DNA of 64,000 bases from Planctomycetota bacterium (GTDB lineage Bacteria; Planctomycetota; Phycisphaerae; Phycisphaerales; UBA1924): positions 3,332,796 to 3,396,795 of the forward strand of contig CP053450.1 in assembly GCA_013285505.1 (NCBI GenBank), given 5' to 3'. Position 1 is the first letter of the stretch. Every line of letters begins with the position of its first letter. Below the pieces are notes generated by a model, which saw only the letters and a list, made by a program, of their open reading frames with translations, had not been told where the DNA came from and did not search any database. This document shows, in pieces, positions 46,883 through 56,795 of the stretch. The position numbers were made by a program, and so were the translations under genes.

Positions 46883-46987
46883 TGGTGGACTCCTCTATCT
46901 AAATGGTCTTGGGTTCTTGGATGCGGCCGGAGCGGTGCGCTCGGGCCGGGGACTGGAATGCGGTGTGGGTTGCGGTGTGGTCGCTTG

Positions 46988-47573
46988 TCAGACGGCCCCT
47001 CCCGGCCAGCGGCCCTGGTAGTGGCGGGTGAGGCAGCGGCGGAGGACCTCGAGCAGGCGCTCGAGGTCGGAGGCTGAGTGGGGTCGGTCGATGACGGCGA
47101 AAACGCGCCGGCGCGGAGGGCGGCGTTGATCTCGCGGCAGTCTTCGCGGTGGCCCTTGCCGCGTTTGACGACGACGGTGGGCGGGGGCTGGTCGAGGCGG
47201 CGGAGGATCTCGAGGAGAGCGCGGGCCGCCCTCGGGGGCGTTGGCGGCGTCGGCGGAGGCGTCGAGGGGGAGGCCGAGGTCTACGACGGCCATGTGGATG
47301 CGGTTGTGGCTGATGACCTGGGAGGCCTCGCGGCCGTTGTCGGCGCGGGAGGGAGGCGATGCCCATGGGCTCGAGCAGGCGGGGGAGGCGGTCGGCCCAG
47401 GACTCGTCGTGCCAGCCGGCGTAGGAGAGGAGGAGGTTGAGGCGGCCGGGGGTTTGGCCGGGCTTGGCCGAGGCTTGGGCTGTGGGCTGGGTCGTGGGCT
47501 TGGGCGCGGCGCACACCTGAGCCCGGCTGGGGCTGATGGGGGGGCGTCGGCGTGGAAGCCGCACGTTGAGCAT
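46988..47573 (-). CDS. Response-regulator-like protein, about three frameshifts
   Basis: Pieced together from three frames, the product of about 195 residues reads LNLLLSYAGWHDESWADRLP, RADNGREASQVISHNRIHMA, VVDLGLPLD, ALLEILRRLDQPPPTVVVKR and FAVIDRPHSASDLERLLEVL. That is the pattern of a CheY-like receiver fold, with the Asp of VVDLGLP as candidate phosphate acceptor and the Lys of VVKRGKG in the right place. Frame changes fall near 47355, 47228 and 47105. The basic N-terminus (MLNVRLPRRRPP) is unusual. It lies upstream of groES on the same strand, so it may be co-transcribed. Confidence 0.5.
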
Positions 47574-47744
47574 GGGGGTCTATGGGCAAGTGGCGTGCCC
47601 GAGTTGGGGAGCGGCCGGGAGGGCGGGGGAGGCGGTTTCCGGGCCGGTGCGGGGCGGCCGGGGCGGTCGGGTGACAGGACGGGGGCCGATCGGCGGGGGA
47701 GGGGTGTCAATGTGGCAGGCGGGGAGGGGGCGTGCGGAGGTGTA

Positions 47745-47868
47745 GGGTGCCACGGGTCAGCGGAGGCTTTGCGCAGCTGCCCCGTGCTGCGACGGCTCGG
47801 TCTCCGTCGAACCGCCGGCGCTCCGACACGGGGCAGGCTCTCAGAGCAGAGCCTGACCCGTGGCACCC
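47745..47868. repeat. Long inverted repeat E, copy 2
   Basis: Perfect 16-bp arms, GGGTGCCACGGGTCAG (47745-47760) and CTGACCCGTGGCACCC (47853-47868), enclose smaller palindromes such as CTGCCCCGTG and CACGGGGCAG. The outer ends resemble copy 1 at 39481. The rest of the 353-base gap 47574-47926 holds nothing else I can name. Confidence 0.8.
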
Positions 47869-47926
47869 GGGGTCTCGGCACTGGGGGGGACTCGTGGCAC
47901 CGGGGCGGTTCGGGTAGAGTTGGGGC

Positions 47927-49409
47927 ATGGACACAGCGATTCTGATTGTGTTGGCGTTGGTGGCGGCGGGGCTCGGGGGGCTGGCGGCGTGGTTGTGGCA
48001 GGGCCGGGCGCGGGAGGCTGCGGAGGGGGAGGCGGCGCGTCGGGAGATCGAGGAGCTGGGCCGGGAGTTGGGAGCGGCTCGCGAGGCGGCGGCGGACGCG
48101 GCGGCTCGAGCGGCCGAGGACGCGTCGGCGGTGCGCGCGGGCGGAGGCGTTGCAGCGGGAGCTGTCGGACCTGCGTGTGGTGGAGGCGCGGCTGCGGGAG
48201 GAGATCGGTTCGGCCGAGAAGGTGTTTGCCGAGCGCGAGCAGTCGTTGTCGCGTGAGCGGGCGGCGCTGGAGCAGCGGGTGGCGGAGCTGCGCGAGCAGA
48301 TGGGGGAGACGTTCAAGGCTCTTGCGGGGGAGACGCTGCGGGTGACGGGGGATGAGCTGCTCAAGCGGGCGAAGGCGCAGTTTGAGTCGCAGCAGAAGGA
48401 GGACGAGGCGGAGCTGGACAAGCGGCGGGTGGCGGTCGAGCAGATGGTGCGGCCGATCAGCGAGACGCTCGCGGCGACGCGGGAGCGGCTGGAGTCGATC
48501 GAGAAGTCGAGGGGCGAGCAGTTCGCGTCGTTCCGCGAGCACATGGAGCATGTGTCGGGCACGAGTGCGGCGCTGCGCGATGAGACATCGCGGCTGACCA
48601 AGGCGCTGTCGCGGCCGGAGATCCGCGGGCAGTATGGGGAGATTCAGCTGCGGCGGGTGGCGGAGCTGGCGGGGATGACGAGCTACTGCGACTTCATGGA
48701 GCAGGCGAGCGTGCGGGATGATGAGGGGAACATGCTGCGGCCGGACATGGTGGTCACGCTGCCGAACGACCGGGTGATCGCGGTGGACGCGAAGACGAAC
48801 ACGTTTGCGTACATCGAGGCGGTGAACGCCAAGGATGATGCGGAGCGGAACACGCAGCTCGATCGGTTTGCGCGGCACGTGGCCGAGCAGGCCAAGAAGC
48901 TGTCGGACAAGCGGTATTGGGCGGCGTGGGAGGGGAGCCCGGAGTTTGTGGTAATGTTTGTGCCGGGCGATCACTTCATTGATGCGGCGTTGTCTCGGCG
49001 GCCGGAGATTCTGGAGCGGGCGGCGGAGTCGGGGGTGATCCTGGCGAGCCCGAGCACGCTGATCGGGCTGTTGCGGGCGGTGGCGGTAGGCTGGCGCGAG
49101 CACCGGCTGGCCGAGGAAGCGCAGGAGTTGTTCGCGTTGGGGCGCGAGCTGCACGAGCGTGCGGCGACGGCGTTTGAGCACGTGGCGAGCGTGGGCAAGG
49201 CGATCGACGCGGCGACGACGCGGTACAACCGGATGGTGGGCTCGATCGAGACAAGGCTGATGCCGTCGCTGCGGAAGTTTGAGGACGCGGGGGCCAAGAG
49301 CGCGAAGGTGCTGGAGGGTCCGGCGGAAATCGAGGTGGTGACGCGGCAGGTGCAGGCGTTGCCGCGTGGTGGGGATGGCGGGGACGGCGGGGCATCGGCG
49401 CGAGGCTAG
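47927..49409 (+). CDS. rmuC: DNA recombination protein RmuC, frameshifted
   Basis: RmuC limits inversions at short inverted repeats. An N-terminal membrane anchor (TAILIVLALVAAGLGGLAAW) leads into a long coiled coil (about residues 25-200). Then comes the nuclease-like core: RGQYGEIQLRRVAELAGMTS, RPDMVVTLPNDRVIAVDAKT and FVVMFVPGDHFIDAALSRRP. The frame breaks near 48138 within GCGCGCGGGC; the corrected frame gives SAVRARAEALQRELSDL. The product has about 493 residues, normal for the family. Its presence in a window so rich in inverted repeats is a coincidence worth noting, not evidence of a link. Confidence 0.9.
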
Positions 49410-49493
49410 AGGCGGGGCTCCGGGCGGGATCGGGATCGAACCTGCGGGGCGGACGGCTTGTAGACTGACAGGAACGCAAGGAGATCGGTGGAT

Positions 49494-50876
49494 ATGCGCG
49501 CACTCAAGGCTGTGGTATTCGTGGTGTTGTTGGCGATCGGGTGCGGGCGTGCGGCGGCGCAGGGGGGCGGTGCGGCCGGCGCGATCGCCGAGTTCCCCGA
49601 CTTCCGCAGGATCGTGCAGGAGGCCAAGGAGCGGGTGTTCCCCGCGGTGGTCTATATCCGCGTGGTCAGCGAGAACACCGAGAGCGGGAAGCGCGAGCTG
49701 ATGGAGTCGTCCGGCTCGGGCGTGATCGTGTCGGACGAGGGGCACGTGCTGACCAACTGGCACGTGGTGGAGAAGGCCCAGCGGGTGCGGTGTCTGCTGT
49801 CGGACGGGCGGCACGCCGAGGCCGATGTGTTGGGGACGGACAAGGACACGGACCTGGCGGTGATCAAGCTGAAGATGGGCGAGGGGTTCGGGGCGATCCC
49901 GACGGCGGAGCTGGGTGACTCGGAGATCCTGCGCGAGGGCGACTTTGTGATGTCGATGGGTGCGCCGTGGGGCTTGGACCGGTCGGTAGCGATCGGGATC
50001 GTCTCGAGCACGAAGCGGTATCTGGACGGGGTGAGTGAGTACAGCCTGTGGATCCAGACGGACGCGGCGATCAACCCGGGCAACTCGGGCGGGCCGCTGG
50101 TGAATACGGCGGGCGAGATCGTGGGGATCAACACGCGGGGCTCGGCGGGGTCGGCCGACGGGCTGGGGTTCAGCGTGCCGACATCGACGGTGCGGGTGGT
50201 GATGCCGCAGCTGATGGAGGCGGGGCGGGTGACGTGGTCGTGGACGGGGCTGCAGCTGCAGGCGCTGAGCGATTTCAACCGGGACATGTACTTCCCGTAC
50301 GAGGACGGGGTAATCGTGGCGGAGACGGACCCGGAGAGCCCGGCGCGGGAGGCGGGGTTTTTGGCGCGGGACCGGATCGTGAAGATCGGGGGCGAGTCGG
50401 TGACGGCGGCGCGGGTGAACGACCTGCCGCGGATCAGGAAGATGCTGGGGCTGCTGACCAAGGGCGAGGCGGCGGAGGTGGAGGTGGTGCGGGGCGGCGA
50501 GCGCGTCGTGCTGAGCCTGGTGCCGCGGGAGAAGGGGGAGGTCGAGGGGCGGGAGCTTGCGCTGAAGCGCTGGGACTTTACGGTCAAGTCGATCAACCAG
50601 TTTGAGAACCCGGATTTGTACTTCTATCGCAAGGAGGGCGTGTTCGTCTTCGGCGTGAAGTGGCCGGGGAACGCGGCGACGGCGGGGCTGGCGCGGGGGG
50701 ACATCCTGCTGAAGATCGACGGTGAGGATGTGGGGTCGATCGAGGATGTGCGGGGGCTGCACGAGAAGCTGGTGGCGGATGTGGAGGCCAAGCACCGGGT
50801 GGTGTTGAGCGTGATGCGTCGGGGGCTTTTGCGGCAGGTTGTGCTGGACTATCGGCGGGATCACGAGAAGGAGTAG
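49494..50876 (+). CDS. HtrA/DegP-like serine protease with two PDZ domains
   Basis: Periplasmic protease of 460 residues. A signal sequence (ALKAVVFVVLLAIGC) is followed by the trypsin-like domain with a complete triad: His in GHVLTNWHVVEKA, Asp in DKDTDLAVIKL, Ser in NPGNSGGPLVNTAGEIVGIN. Two PDZ-like domains follow, around GVIVAETDPESPAREAGFLA and GVFVFGVKWPGNAATAGLAR. ATG 49494 is preferred to GTG 49488 for its spacing from AAGGAG. The next gene encodes a related protein without the triad. Confidence 0.9.
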   Translation: MRALKAVVFVVLLAIGCGRAAAQGGGAAGAIAEFPDFRRIVQEAKERVFPAVVYIRVVSENTESGKRELMESSGSGVIVSDEGHVLTNWHVVEKAQRVRCLLSDGRHAEADVLGTDKDTDLAVIKLKMGEGFGAIPTAELGDSEILREGDFVMSMGAPWGLDRSVAIGIVSSTKRYLDGVSEYSLWIQTDAAINPGNSGGPLVNTAGEIVGINTRGSAGSADGLGFSVPTSTVRVVMPQLMEAGRVTWSWTGLQLQALSDFNRDMYFPYEDGVIVAETDPESPAREAGFLARDRIVKIGGESVTAARVNDLPRIRKMLGLLTKGEAAEVEVVRGGERVVLSLVPREKGEVEGRELALKRWDFTVKSINQFENPDLYFYRKEGVFVFGVKWPGNAATAGLARGDILLKIDGEDVGSIEDVRGLHEKLVADVEAKHRVVLSVMRRGLLRQVVLDYRRDHEKE

Positions 50877-50887
50877 GAGTGGAGTTT

Positions 50888-50955
50888 CCCCTCGCTTGCG
50901 CGAGGGGCTCTAGAGGATGGGAGTCGGCAGAGGGTCCCCTCGCTTGCGCGAGGGG
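50888..50955. repeat. Two copies of the CCCCTCGC hairpin
   Basis: CCCCTCGC-TTGC-GCGAGGGG at 50888-50907 and at 50936-50955, each followed by CTCTA, in the same orientation as each other and opposite to the copy at 25607. They sit 11 bases after the protease stop. Confidence 0.88.
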
Positions 50956-51019
50956 CTCTATGGGTGAGGGACAGGGAACAGACCGGATGATGCACGCGGG
51001 GCTCGCGTGAGGAAGGGAC

Positions 51020-53267
51020 ATGGGTATGAAGAACGTGATGCGGGTGGTCGTGATGCTGGCGGTGGTGGTCGGGTGTCTGGCGACGGTGCGGGCGCAGGAT
51101 GATGCGGCCGGGGACGACGCCGGGCTGGATGATGCCGCGCTGATCGACAGGGTGTCCCGCTCGGTGGTGATGGTGGAGCACACGTTCCGGTACGACAAGG
51201 GGGAGGCCCCGGAGCCGGAGCCGGCGGGGATGGCGTACCGCGGGGCCGAGGGGGACATGGACGGGGATTGGGCGTCGCTGATCTCGCAGGAGCGGGCCGA
51301 GGAGCGGATGGGGTTCGTCATCGCGCCGGACCTGGTGCTGACGGTGGACCCGCTGGTCCACGGGCGGTTTATCGAGCGGATCGTCGTGCGTGACAGCGGG
51401 ATGCGAATCGGAGCGCGGGTCGAGGCGTACGCGGTGCACGAGAACGCGGTGCTGCTGCGGCTGGACAAACCGCTGCAGTTCCGCGAGCCGCTGGAGTTTG
51501 ACGCCGACGCGGAGGGACCGTTCAAGGCGATCGCGGGACGGCGGGGCAACAGCCGGTGGTGGTTGATGGCCAACGGGGTCGACGGCTCGACGATGATCGG
51601 GATGGGGACGGCGTCGGCGGAGGGGCCGCGGTATCACGTGGTGCCGTGGCCGAGTGTGGTCGTTGATGGCGAGGGGACGGCGGTCGGGGCGTGCTTTGAC
51701 GGCGGGCTGGAGGTTGATGGTTCGTGGAAGGGTTCGCCGGCGGGGTGGGACTGGGTGAGCGCGGAGAAGATGGCGTCGCTGGTGGAGGAGGTCGGGGCGA
51801 AGGCGGACGCGGCGCTGCCGCGGGTGGAGCTTCGGTTCCGCAGCCCGCGTCAGTCGGCGGCGAGCCGGTGGCAGCAGGGCGAGGAGGAGTTCACGGAATG
51901 GAACGGGACGGGCGTGCTGCTGGACGGGGGCGAGCGGGTGCTGGTGCTCGCGCAGCTGGCGCCGAAGGTGACGGCGCGGCTGGAGACTGCGCTGGTACAC
52001 CTGCCGGACGGGCGGGCGGTGCCGGCGGGATTTGTCGGGAGTCTGCGTCGGTTCGGGGCGTTGGTTGTGGAGTTGGACGCGGCGGCGGGCGTGGGGTCGG
52101 GCGTGGGCGGGGCTGCGCTCTCCCGGGAGGGGTTGCACGACTCGGAGGATGAACTGCTGATCCGCTCGCAGGTGCGGGTGCTGGGGGAGAATCGGACAAG
52201 CTATGCGTGGCAGGCGCGGTTGGCGCGGATGATGACGGGGTACAAGGGCCGGGTGCTCGGGTTGTTCGGCGATGTGTCGTCGGCGGGAACGAGCACCGGG
52301 GCGGGCAGCGACGGGCCGATGAGCTTTCTGTTTGATACGGACGGGAATCTCGTTGCCCTGCCGCTGATGGTGCGCAAGCGGGTGACGGATGAGGAATGGG
52401 GCGGCTATTCGCGGGCCGAGTACGAGGCGACGGTCTTGGGGGCGGGCGATCTGGTCGAGATCCTCGCCGGCGATGATGCGTTCGACCCGGACAACCGGCC
52501 GCTGTCGGAGGCCGAGGAGAACCGGCTCGCGTGGCTGGGGGTCGAGCTGCAGGCGATGGACCCGGACCTGGCGCGGTTCAACAACGTGGCCGACCAGACG
52601 AGCGGCGGGATGACGGGCGGGATCGTGACGTATGTCTACGCCGGCTCGCCGGCGGCGAGGGCGGGGCTGGAGGTGGGCGACATCCTGCTGCGGCTGCATA
52701 TTGACGGGCAGCCGCGGCCGCTGGATGTGCAGGTGAACCCGTACGACATGGGCTGGGGTGCGCAGTACCTCGAGGTGCTCGACCAGATCGACCCGAGCGT
52801 GTACGACCGGGTGCCGCCGCCGTGGGGCTCGGCCGAGACGGCGCTGACGCGGGCGTTGACGGATGTGGGCTTTGGGACCAAGTTCCGGGCGGATGTGGTG
52901 CGCAACGGCGAGATGCTCCGGCCGGAGTTTGCGGTCGAGGAGGGGCCGGCGCACTTCGGGGCGGCGGCGCGGTTCAAGAGCGAGGGGCTGGGGCTGACGG
53001 TGCGTGACCTGACGTACGAGGCCCGGCGGTTCATGCAGAGCCGCGGCCGACGATGCCGGCGTTGTGGTCGCGAAGGTCGAGGCGGGTGAGCGTGCGGCGG
53101 TGGCCGGCGTGAAGCCGTTCGAGCTGATCGTGGCGGTCAACGACGAGCCGGTGCACACCGTGGAGGAGTTTGAGAAGGCGATCGCCGGGGGCGGCGAGCT
53201 GCGGCTGAGCGTGATGCGGATGCATCTGGGGCGGATTGTGCGGGTGGCGTTGCCGGAGGGGGAGTAG
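51020..53267 (+). CDS. PDZ-domain protein with protease-like fold but no triad, frameshifted
   Basis: Exported protein of about 748 residues (signal VMRVVVMLAVVVGCLATVRA). The order of strands resembles a tandem trypsin-like fold: RMGFVIAPDLVLTVDPLVHG stands where the catalytic His region would be, and ENAVLLRLDKPL where the Asp would be, but neither residue is present, and no GNSGG is seen. A PDZ domain (GIVTYVYAGSPAARAGLEVG) and a second C-terminal one (VVVAKVEAGERAAVAGVKP) follow. The frame breaks near 53044, after FMQ. It directly follows the active protease, so it may act as a scaffold or substrate adaptor; this is inference. Confidence 0.72.
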
Positions 53268-53269
53268 AC

Positions 53270-53319
53270 GTGGCACCGGCTTCCAGCCGGTGACCGCACC
53301 GCCTGGAAGGCGGTGCCAC
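53270..53319. repeat. Paired REP-like hairpins (BIME-like)
   Basis: GTGG, then CACCGGC-TTCCA-GCCGGTG, then CACCGCC-TGGAA-GGCGGTG, then CCAC. The two hairpins mirror each other, with GTGG and its complement CCAC at the outer ends. It begins three bases after the stop of the PDZ gene. The first half repeats the element at 27569. Confidence 0.88.
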
Positions 53320-53366
53320 GGGGGTGGCGGGCGCGGTTGGAGACGCACACGGTGTGTCTCGACACA

Positions 53367-53513
53367 CGGCCGGCGCGGCTTGAGGAAACCTTGGCGGGAT
53401 TCGAGGAATTGCCGCCGCGGCTGGAAGAAAGGCCGCCGCGGCTGGAGGAAAGGCCGCGCCGGATCGAGGAAACGCGGCCGCGCATCGAGGAAATATCATC
53501 GCGGCTGGATGCG
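53367..53513 (+). repeat. Seven 21-base repeats encoding a heptad motif
   Basis: Seven consecutive 21-base units read in the + frame as RPARLEE, TLAGFEE, LPPRLEE, RPPRLEE, RPRRIEE, TRPRIEE, ISSRLDA. A hydrophobic residue then Glu recur every seven residues, and several differences between units are synonymous (GAG/GAA). The open frame runs from GTG 53313 to 53651 (112 codons), but it starts inside the preceding repeat and overlaps the end of hflX on the other strand. It may be a coiled-coil gene remnant. Confidence 0.6.
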
Positions 53514-53536
53514 CACACGGCCCGAACAGGCCGGCG

Positions 53537-54971
53537 CTACCGCCGCATCCCCCACCCGCGGGGCGGGTGTCGGCGGTCTCGCCGACGATCGTCATCTGCG
53601 CCCCCGCCGAGCGGAGCTGGTCGATCTGGCGCTGGCCGATGCGGGTGGTGAGGGTGACCGTCGAATCGTCGTTGTAGCGGCGGTCGAGGACGTCGGCGCG
53701 GTTCTCGATGGTGTGGACGGTCTTGGCGTCGGCGAGGGGGACGGTGATCTCGAGCTCGCGGATCTGGCCCTGGACCGCGTCGCGGACGAGGTCGGCGAGG
53801 GCGGCGCCGCCGCGGAGCAGGCCCTCGTCGTCGCCGGGCAGGGCCGAGATCACGATCGCGTCGGGGTGGTTCTGCTGCCAGACGAGCAGCTCGGCGTTGT
53901 CGGCGAGGCGGTCGGCCTTGTTGAGCAGCAGGACGCGGCGGGGCTCGGGGGCGGTGTCTCCCCCACCGCCGCCAGCACCACCGTCGGCGAGGCGCTTTCG
54001 GCGCGGGCGACGTCCTCGAAGACGTCGTCGAGGGTTTTGAGGACGGTCTCGAGGTGCATCTCGGCGGCCGGGTCGGCCAGGTCGAGCACGATGAGCAGCA
54101 GGTCGGCGTGGGTGGCCTCTTCGAGCGTGGCCCGGAACGAGGCGATGAGGTGGTGCGGCAGGTCGCGGACGAAGCCGACGGTGTCGGAGAGCATGACGCG
54201 CAGGCCGCCGCCGAGGTCCCACTCGCGGGTGCGGGTCATGAGCGTGGCGAAGAGGCGGTCGTCGGCGTAGGCGCCGCCGCTGGTGAGGGCGTTGAAGAGC
54301 GTGCTCTTGCCGGCGTTGGTGTAGCCGACGAGGCCGACGGTGAAGTGGTCGTTCTTGCGGGCCCGGACCTCGCGGCGCTTGCGCGCCTGGATGGTGGCCA
54401 GCTCGGCCTGGAGGATCGACTTGCGTTTCTGGACGAGGCGGCGGTCGATCTCGAGCTGCTGCTCGCCGGGGCCTCTTGTGCCGACGCCGCCCGCGGCCGC
54501 GCCGCCGGCGATGCGCTCGAGGTGGCCCCACATGGCGCGGAGCCTCGGGAAGGTGTACTCGAGCTGGGCGATCTCGACCTGGATCTTGGCCGCGTGGGTG
54601 GTAGCGCGGGTGGCGAAGATGTCGAGGATGAGTTCGGAGCGGTCGAGGACCTTGCGGTTGGTGACCTTCTCGATGTTGGCGATCTGCTTGGGCGAGAGGT
54701 CGTGGTCGAAGATGATGACGGAGGCGTCGAGGCGTTCGGCGAGCTCGGCGAGGTCGCGGAGCTTGCCGGAGCCGATGTAGGTGCCGGCGACGGGGCGTTC
54801 GAGGCGTTGCTCGAGCTCGCCGACGACGACCGCGCCGGCCTGGGCGGTGAGGGCCGCGAGCTCGCCGAAGGGGTCGGCGGGGTCGTAGCGGGACTCGGGC
54901 AGGCGGACGGCGGCGAGGACGGCGCGTTCGGCCTTGACGTCGATGGTGGTGCGTTCTGTGGGTGGTGGCAT
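53537..54971 (-). CDS. hflX: GTPase HflX, two frameshifts
   Basis: HflX is a ribosome-associated GTPase that splits stalled or heat-damaged 70S ribosomes. From ATG 54971 the N-terminal domain has VAGTYIGSGKLRDLAEL and VIIFDHDLSPKQIANIEKVT. The linker GVGTRGPGEQQLEIDRRLVQ follows, then the G domain: VGLVGYTNAGKSTLFNALTS (G1), MLSDTVGFVRDLPHHLIASF (G3), LLLNKADRL (G4). One base is missing in the C5 run 53960-53964. A second C5 run, 53549-53553, probably also lacks one base, since adding it gives a stop at 53537. Otherwise the frame runs on through the repeat region to 53137. The corrected length is about 478. Confidence 0.88.
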
Positions 54972-55157
54972 GTGTTGGGGGAGTTTAGGGGGCGTTTGTG
55001 TGTGACGCGGGCCGTGACGGGTTGCGGCGGGCTAGGACAGTCTGAATCGGGATCGGGCGATCAGGGGCGGGGGGCGGCACGTACAATGGGTGTGGACTGA
55101 TGCAGAAGCTATCGGCGCGCCCGCGGGCGGGCGTGTCCGGGATGAGGAGCGTGCGGC

Positions 55158-56795
55158 GTGAAGCGATCGAAACTGGTGTTGCAGGTGGCGTTGCTCGGGA
55201 TTCTTGGCGTAGCGGTGCTGGGCTCGACGCTGCGGATCGCGCAGATGGGGGACGACTACCGGTTCTTCGACCCGCTGGTGGAGGTCAAGCACCTGCTGGA
55301 CACGCGGGCGTACCGGCCGGCGGAGGCCCAGGAGCTGCAGAACGCGGCGATCATGGGGATGGTTGAGGCGGTGGGCGACGACTACACGATCTATGTGCCG
55401 CCGGCCGAATCGACCGACTTTGAGAAGCAGTTGATCGGGGAGTACGTTGGGATCGGCGCGGCGGTGAACGTGGAGGACGGGTATCTGACGATCGTGACGC
55501 CGCTGGACGGGTCGCCGGCGATCCGGGCGGGGATCCACGCGGGTGACAAGATCGTGGAGATCGAGGGCGAGAGCACGCTGGGCAAGACGGTGGACGACAA
55601 CATCGAGCTGCTGATGGGCGAGCCGGGCGTGCCGGTCAACGTGCTGGTCGAGCGGGACGGCGAGCGGTTCCCGGTGACGATCGTGCGGGACCGGATCAAC
55701 ACGGTGCAGGTCAAGGGGATCGAGCGTCGCGGCGAGAACGACTGGCGGTTCATGCTCGACGAAGAGCGGAAGATCGCCTACATCTGGCTGACGCAGTTCA
55801 CGCCGGGGTGTGCCGCGGAGGTGCGGGACGCGCTGCGGCAGGTCGGGGCGGACACCGGCGGGCTGAACGGGCTGATCTTTGACCTGCGCTGGAACCCCGG
55901 CGGCGTGCTGACCGAGGCGGTCGAGCTTGCGGACATGTTCCTGGACGAGGGCGTGGTGGTGACGACGCGCGGGCGCGACGGGGACGAGGATGTGGACCGT
56001 GCGACGAGCGCGGGCACGCTGCCGGACTTCCCGGTGGTGATCCTGCTGAACCGGTTCAGCGCGTCGGCGAGCGAGGTGTTCTCCGGTGCGCTGGTCGATC
56101 ACGACCGGGCGGTGGTGCTGGGCGAGCGAAGCGTGGGCAAGGGGAGCGTGCAGAGCGTGATCCCGATCCCGAGCGATCCCGGCGCGGTGCTGAAGATCAC
56201 GGACCGCAACTACTACCTGCCGAGTGGGAAGAGCATCCAGCGGACGGACGAGTCGGCGGTGTGGGGTGTGGACCCGACGGAGGGGTTCTACGTGCCGCTG
56301 ACGCTGGAGGAGACGCGAGAGGTCGTGCGGGCGCGGCAGGAAGAGGACATCATCCGCGACGACGACGGCAGCACGCACGTCGGCTCGCGGGTTTCTGATC
56401 CTGAGTGGATCGAGACCGAGCTGCGCGATGTGCAGTTGGCCGGGGCGCTGCGGGCGATCGTCGCGAAGATCGAGACAGGCGAGTGGCTCCGGCCGGGCGG
56501 CGAGCAGCCGGTGGCGCGGGCCGCGGCGTCGGCGGAGCTCAAGCGGCTGGTTGACGGGCGTGAGCAGTTGCTGCTCGAGCTGGAACGGATGCAGCGGCGG
56601 ATCGGCGCGATCGAGGACGGCACGGACATGGCGGCGGAAGATGTCCAGAACGACCTGTGGCCGGACGAGACGGTTGTGACGGGCGGCACGCTCGAGGTGC
56701 GGGACGCTGAGGGCAACGTGATCGCGGACCTGACGATCCCGAGCGAGTCGCTCGAGCGCTGGCTGATCGGCGCGGGGTTTGAGCCGAAGCCGTGA
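55158..56795 (+). CDS. ctpA: S41 family C-terminal processing protease (CtpA-like)
   Basis: Periplasmic serine/lysine protease of 545 residues. An N-terminal hydrophobic segment (VLQVALLGILGVAVLG) is followed by a PDZ domain (PLDGSPAIRAGIHAGDKIVE) and the S41 core: GLIFDLRWNPGGVLTEAVEL, nucleophile in LLNRFSASASEVFSGALVD, lysine in GERSVGKGSVQSVIPI. The last 120 residues form a helical extension (KRLVDGREQLLLELERMQRR) of unknown role. It starts at GTG 55158. Its stop overlaps the start of tsaD (GTGA at 56792), so the genes are translationally coupled. Confidence 0.9.
   Translation: MKRSKLVLQVALLGILGVAVLGSTLRIAQMGDDYRFFDPLVEVKHLLDTRAYRPAEAQELQNAAIMGMVEAVGDDYTIYVPPAESTDFEKQLIGEYVGIGAAVNVEDGYLTIVTPLDGSPAIRAGIHAGDKIVEIEGESTLGKTVDDNIELLMGEPGVPVNVLVERDGERFPVTIVRDRINTVQVKGIERRGENDWRFMLDEERKIAYIWLTQFTPGCAAEVRDALRQVGADTGGLNGLIFDLRWNPGGVLTEAVELADMFLDEGVVVTTRGRDGDEDVDRATSAGTLPDFPVVILLNRFSASASEVFSGALVDHDRAVVLGERSVGKGSVQSVIPIPSDPGAVLKITDRNYYLPSGKSIQRTDESAVWGVDPTEGFYVPLTLEETREVVRARQEEDIIRDDDGSTHVGSRVSDPEWIETELRDVQLAGALRAIVAKIETGEWLRPGGEQPVARAAASAELKRLVDGREQLLLELERMQRRIGAIEDGTDMAAEDVQNDLWPDETVVTGGTLEVRDAEGNVIADLTIPSESLERWLIGAGFEPKP

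Noticed and set aside
46883..46987. CIRCE operator or heat-shock promoter before groES
   Set aside because: No TTAGCACTC-N9-GAGTGCTAA-like dyad and no clear heat-shock promoter boxes were found.
47927..47945. A functional link between RmuC and the inverted repeats
   Set aside because: RmuC limits inversion at short inverted repeats in E. coli, but it is a common housekeeping gene and its presence here proves nothing.
53137..53536. Extension of HflX through the heptad-repeat region to 53137
   Set aside because: The added residues are Ala/Pro-rich and run antisense to the repeats. A single missing base in a C5 run gives a natural stop at 53537.
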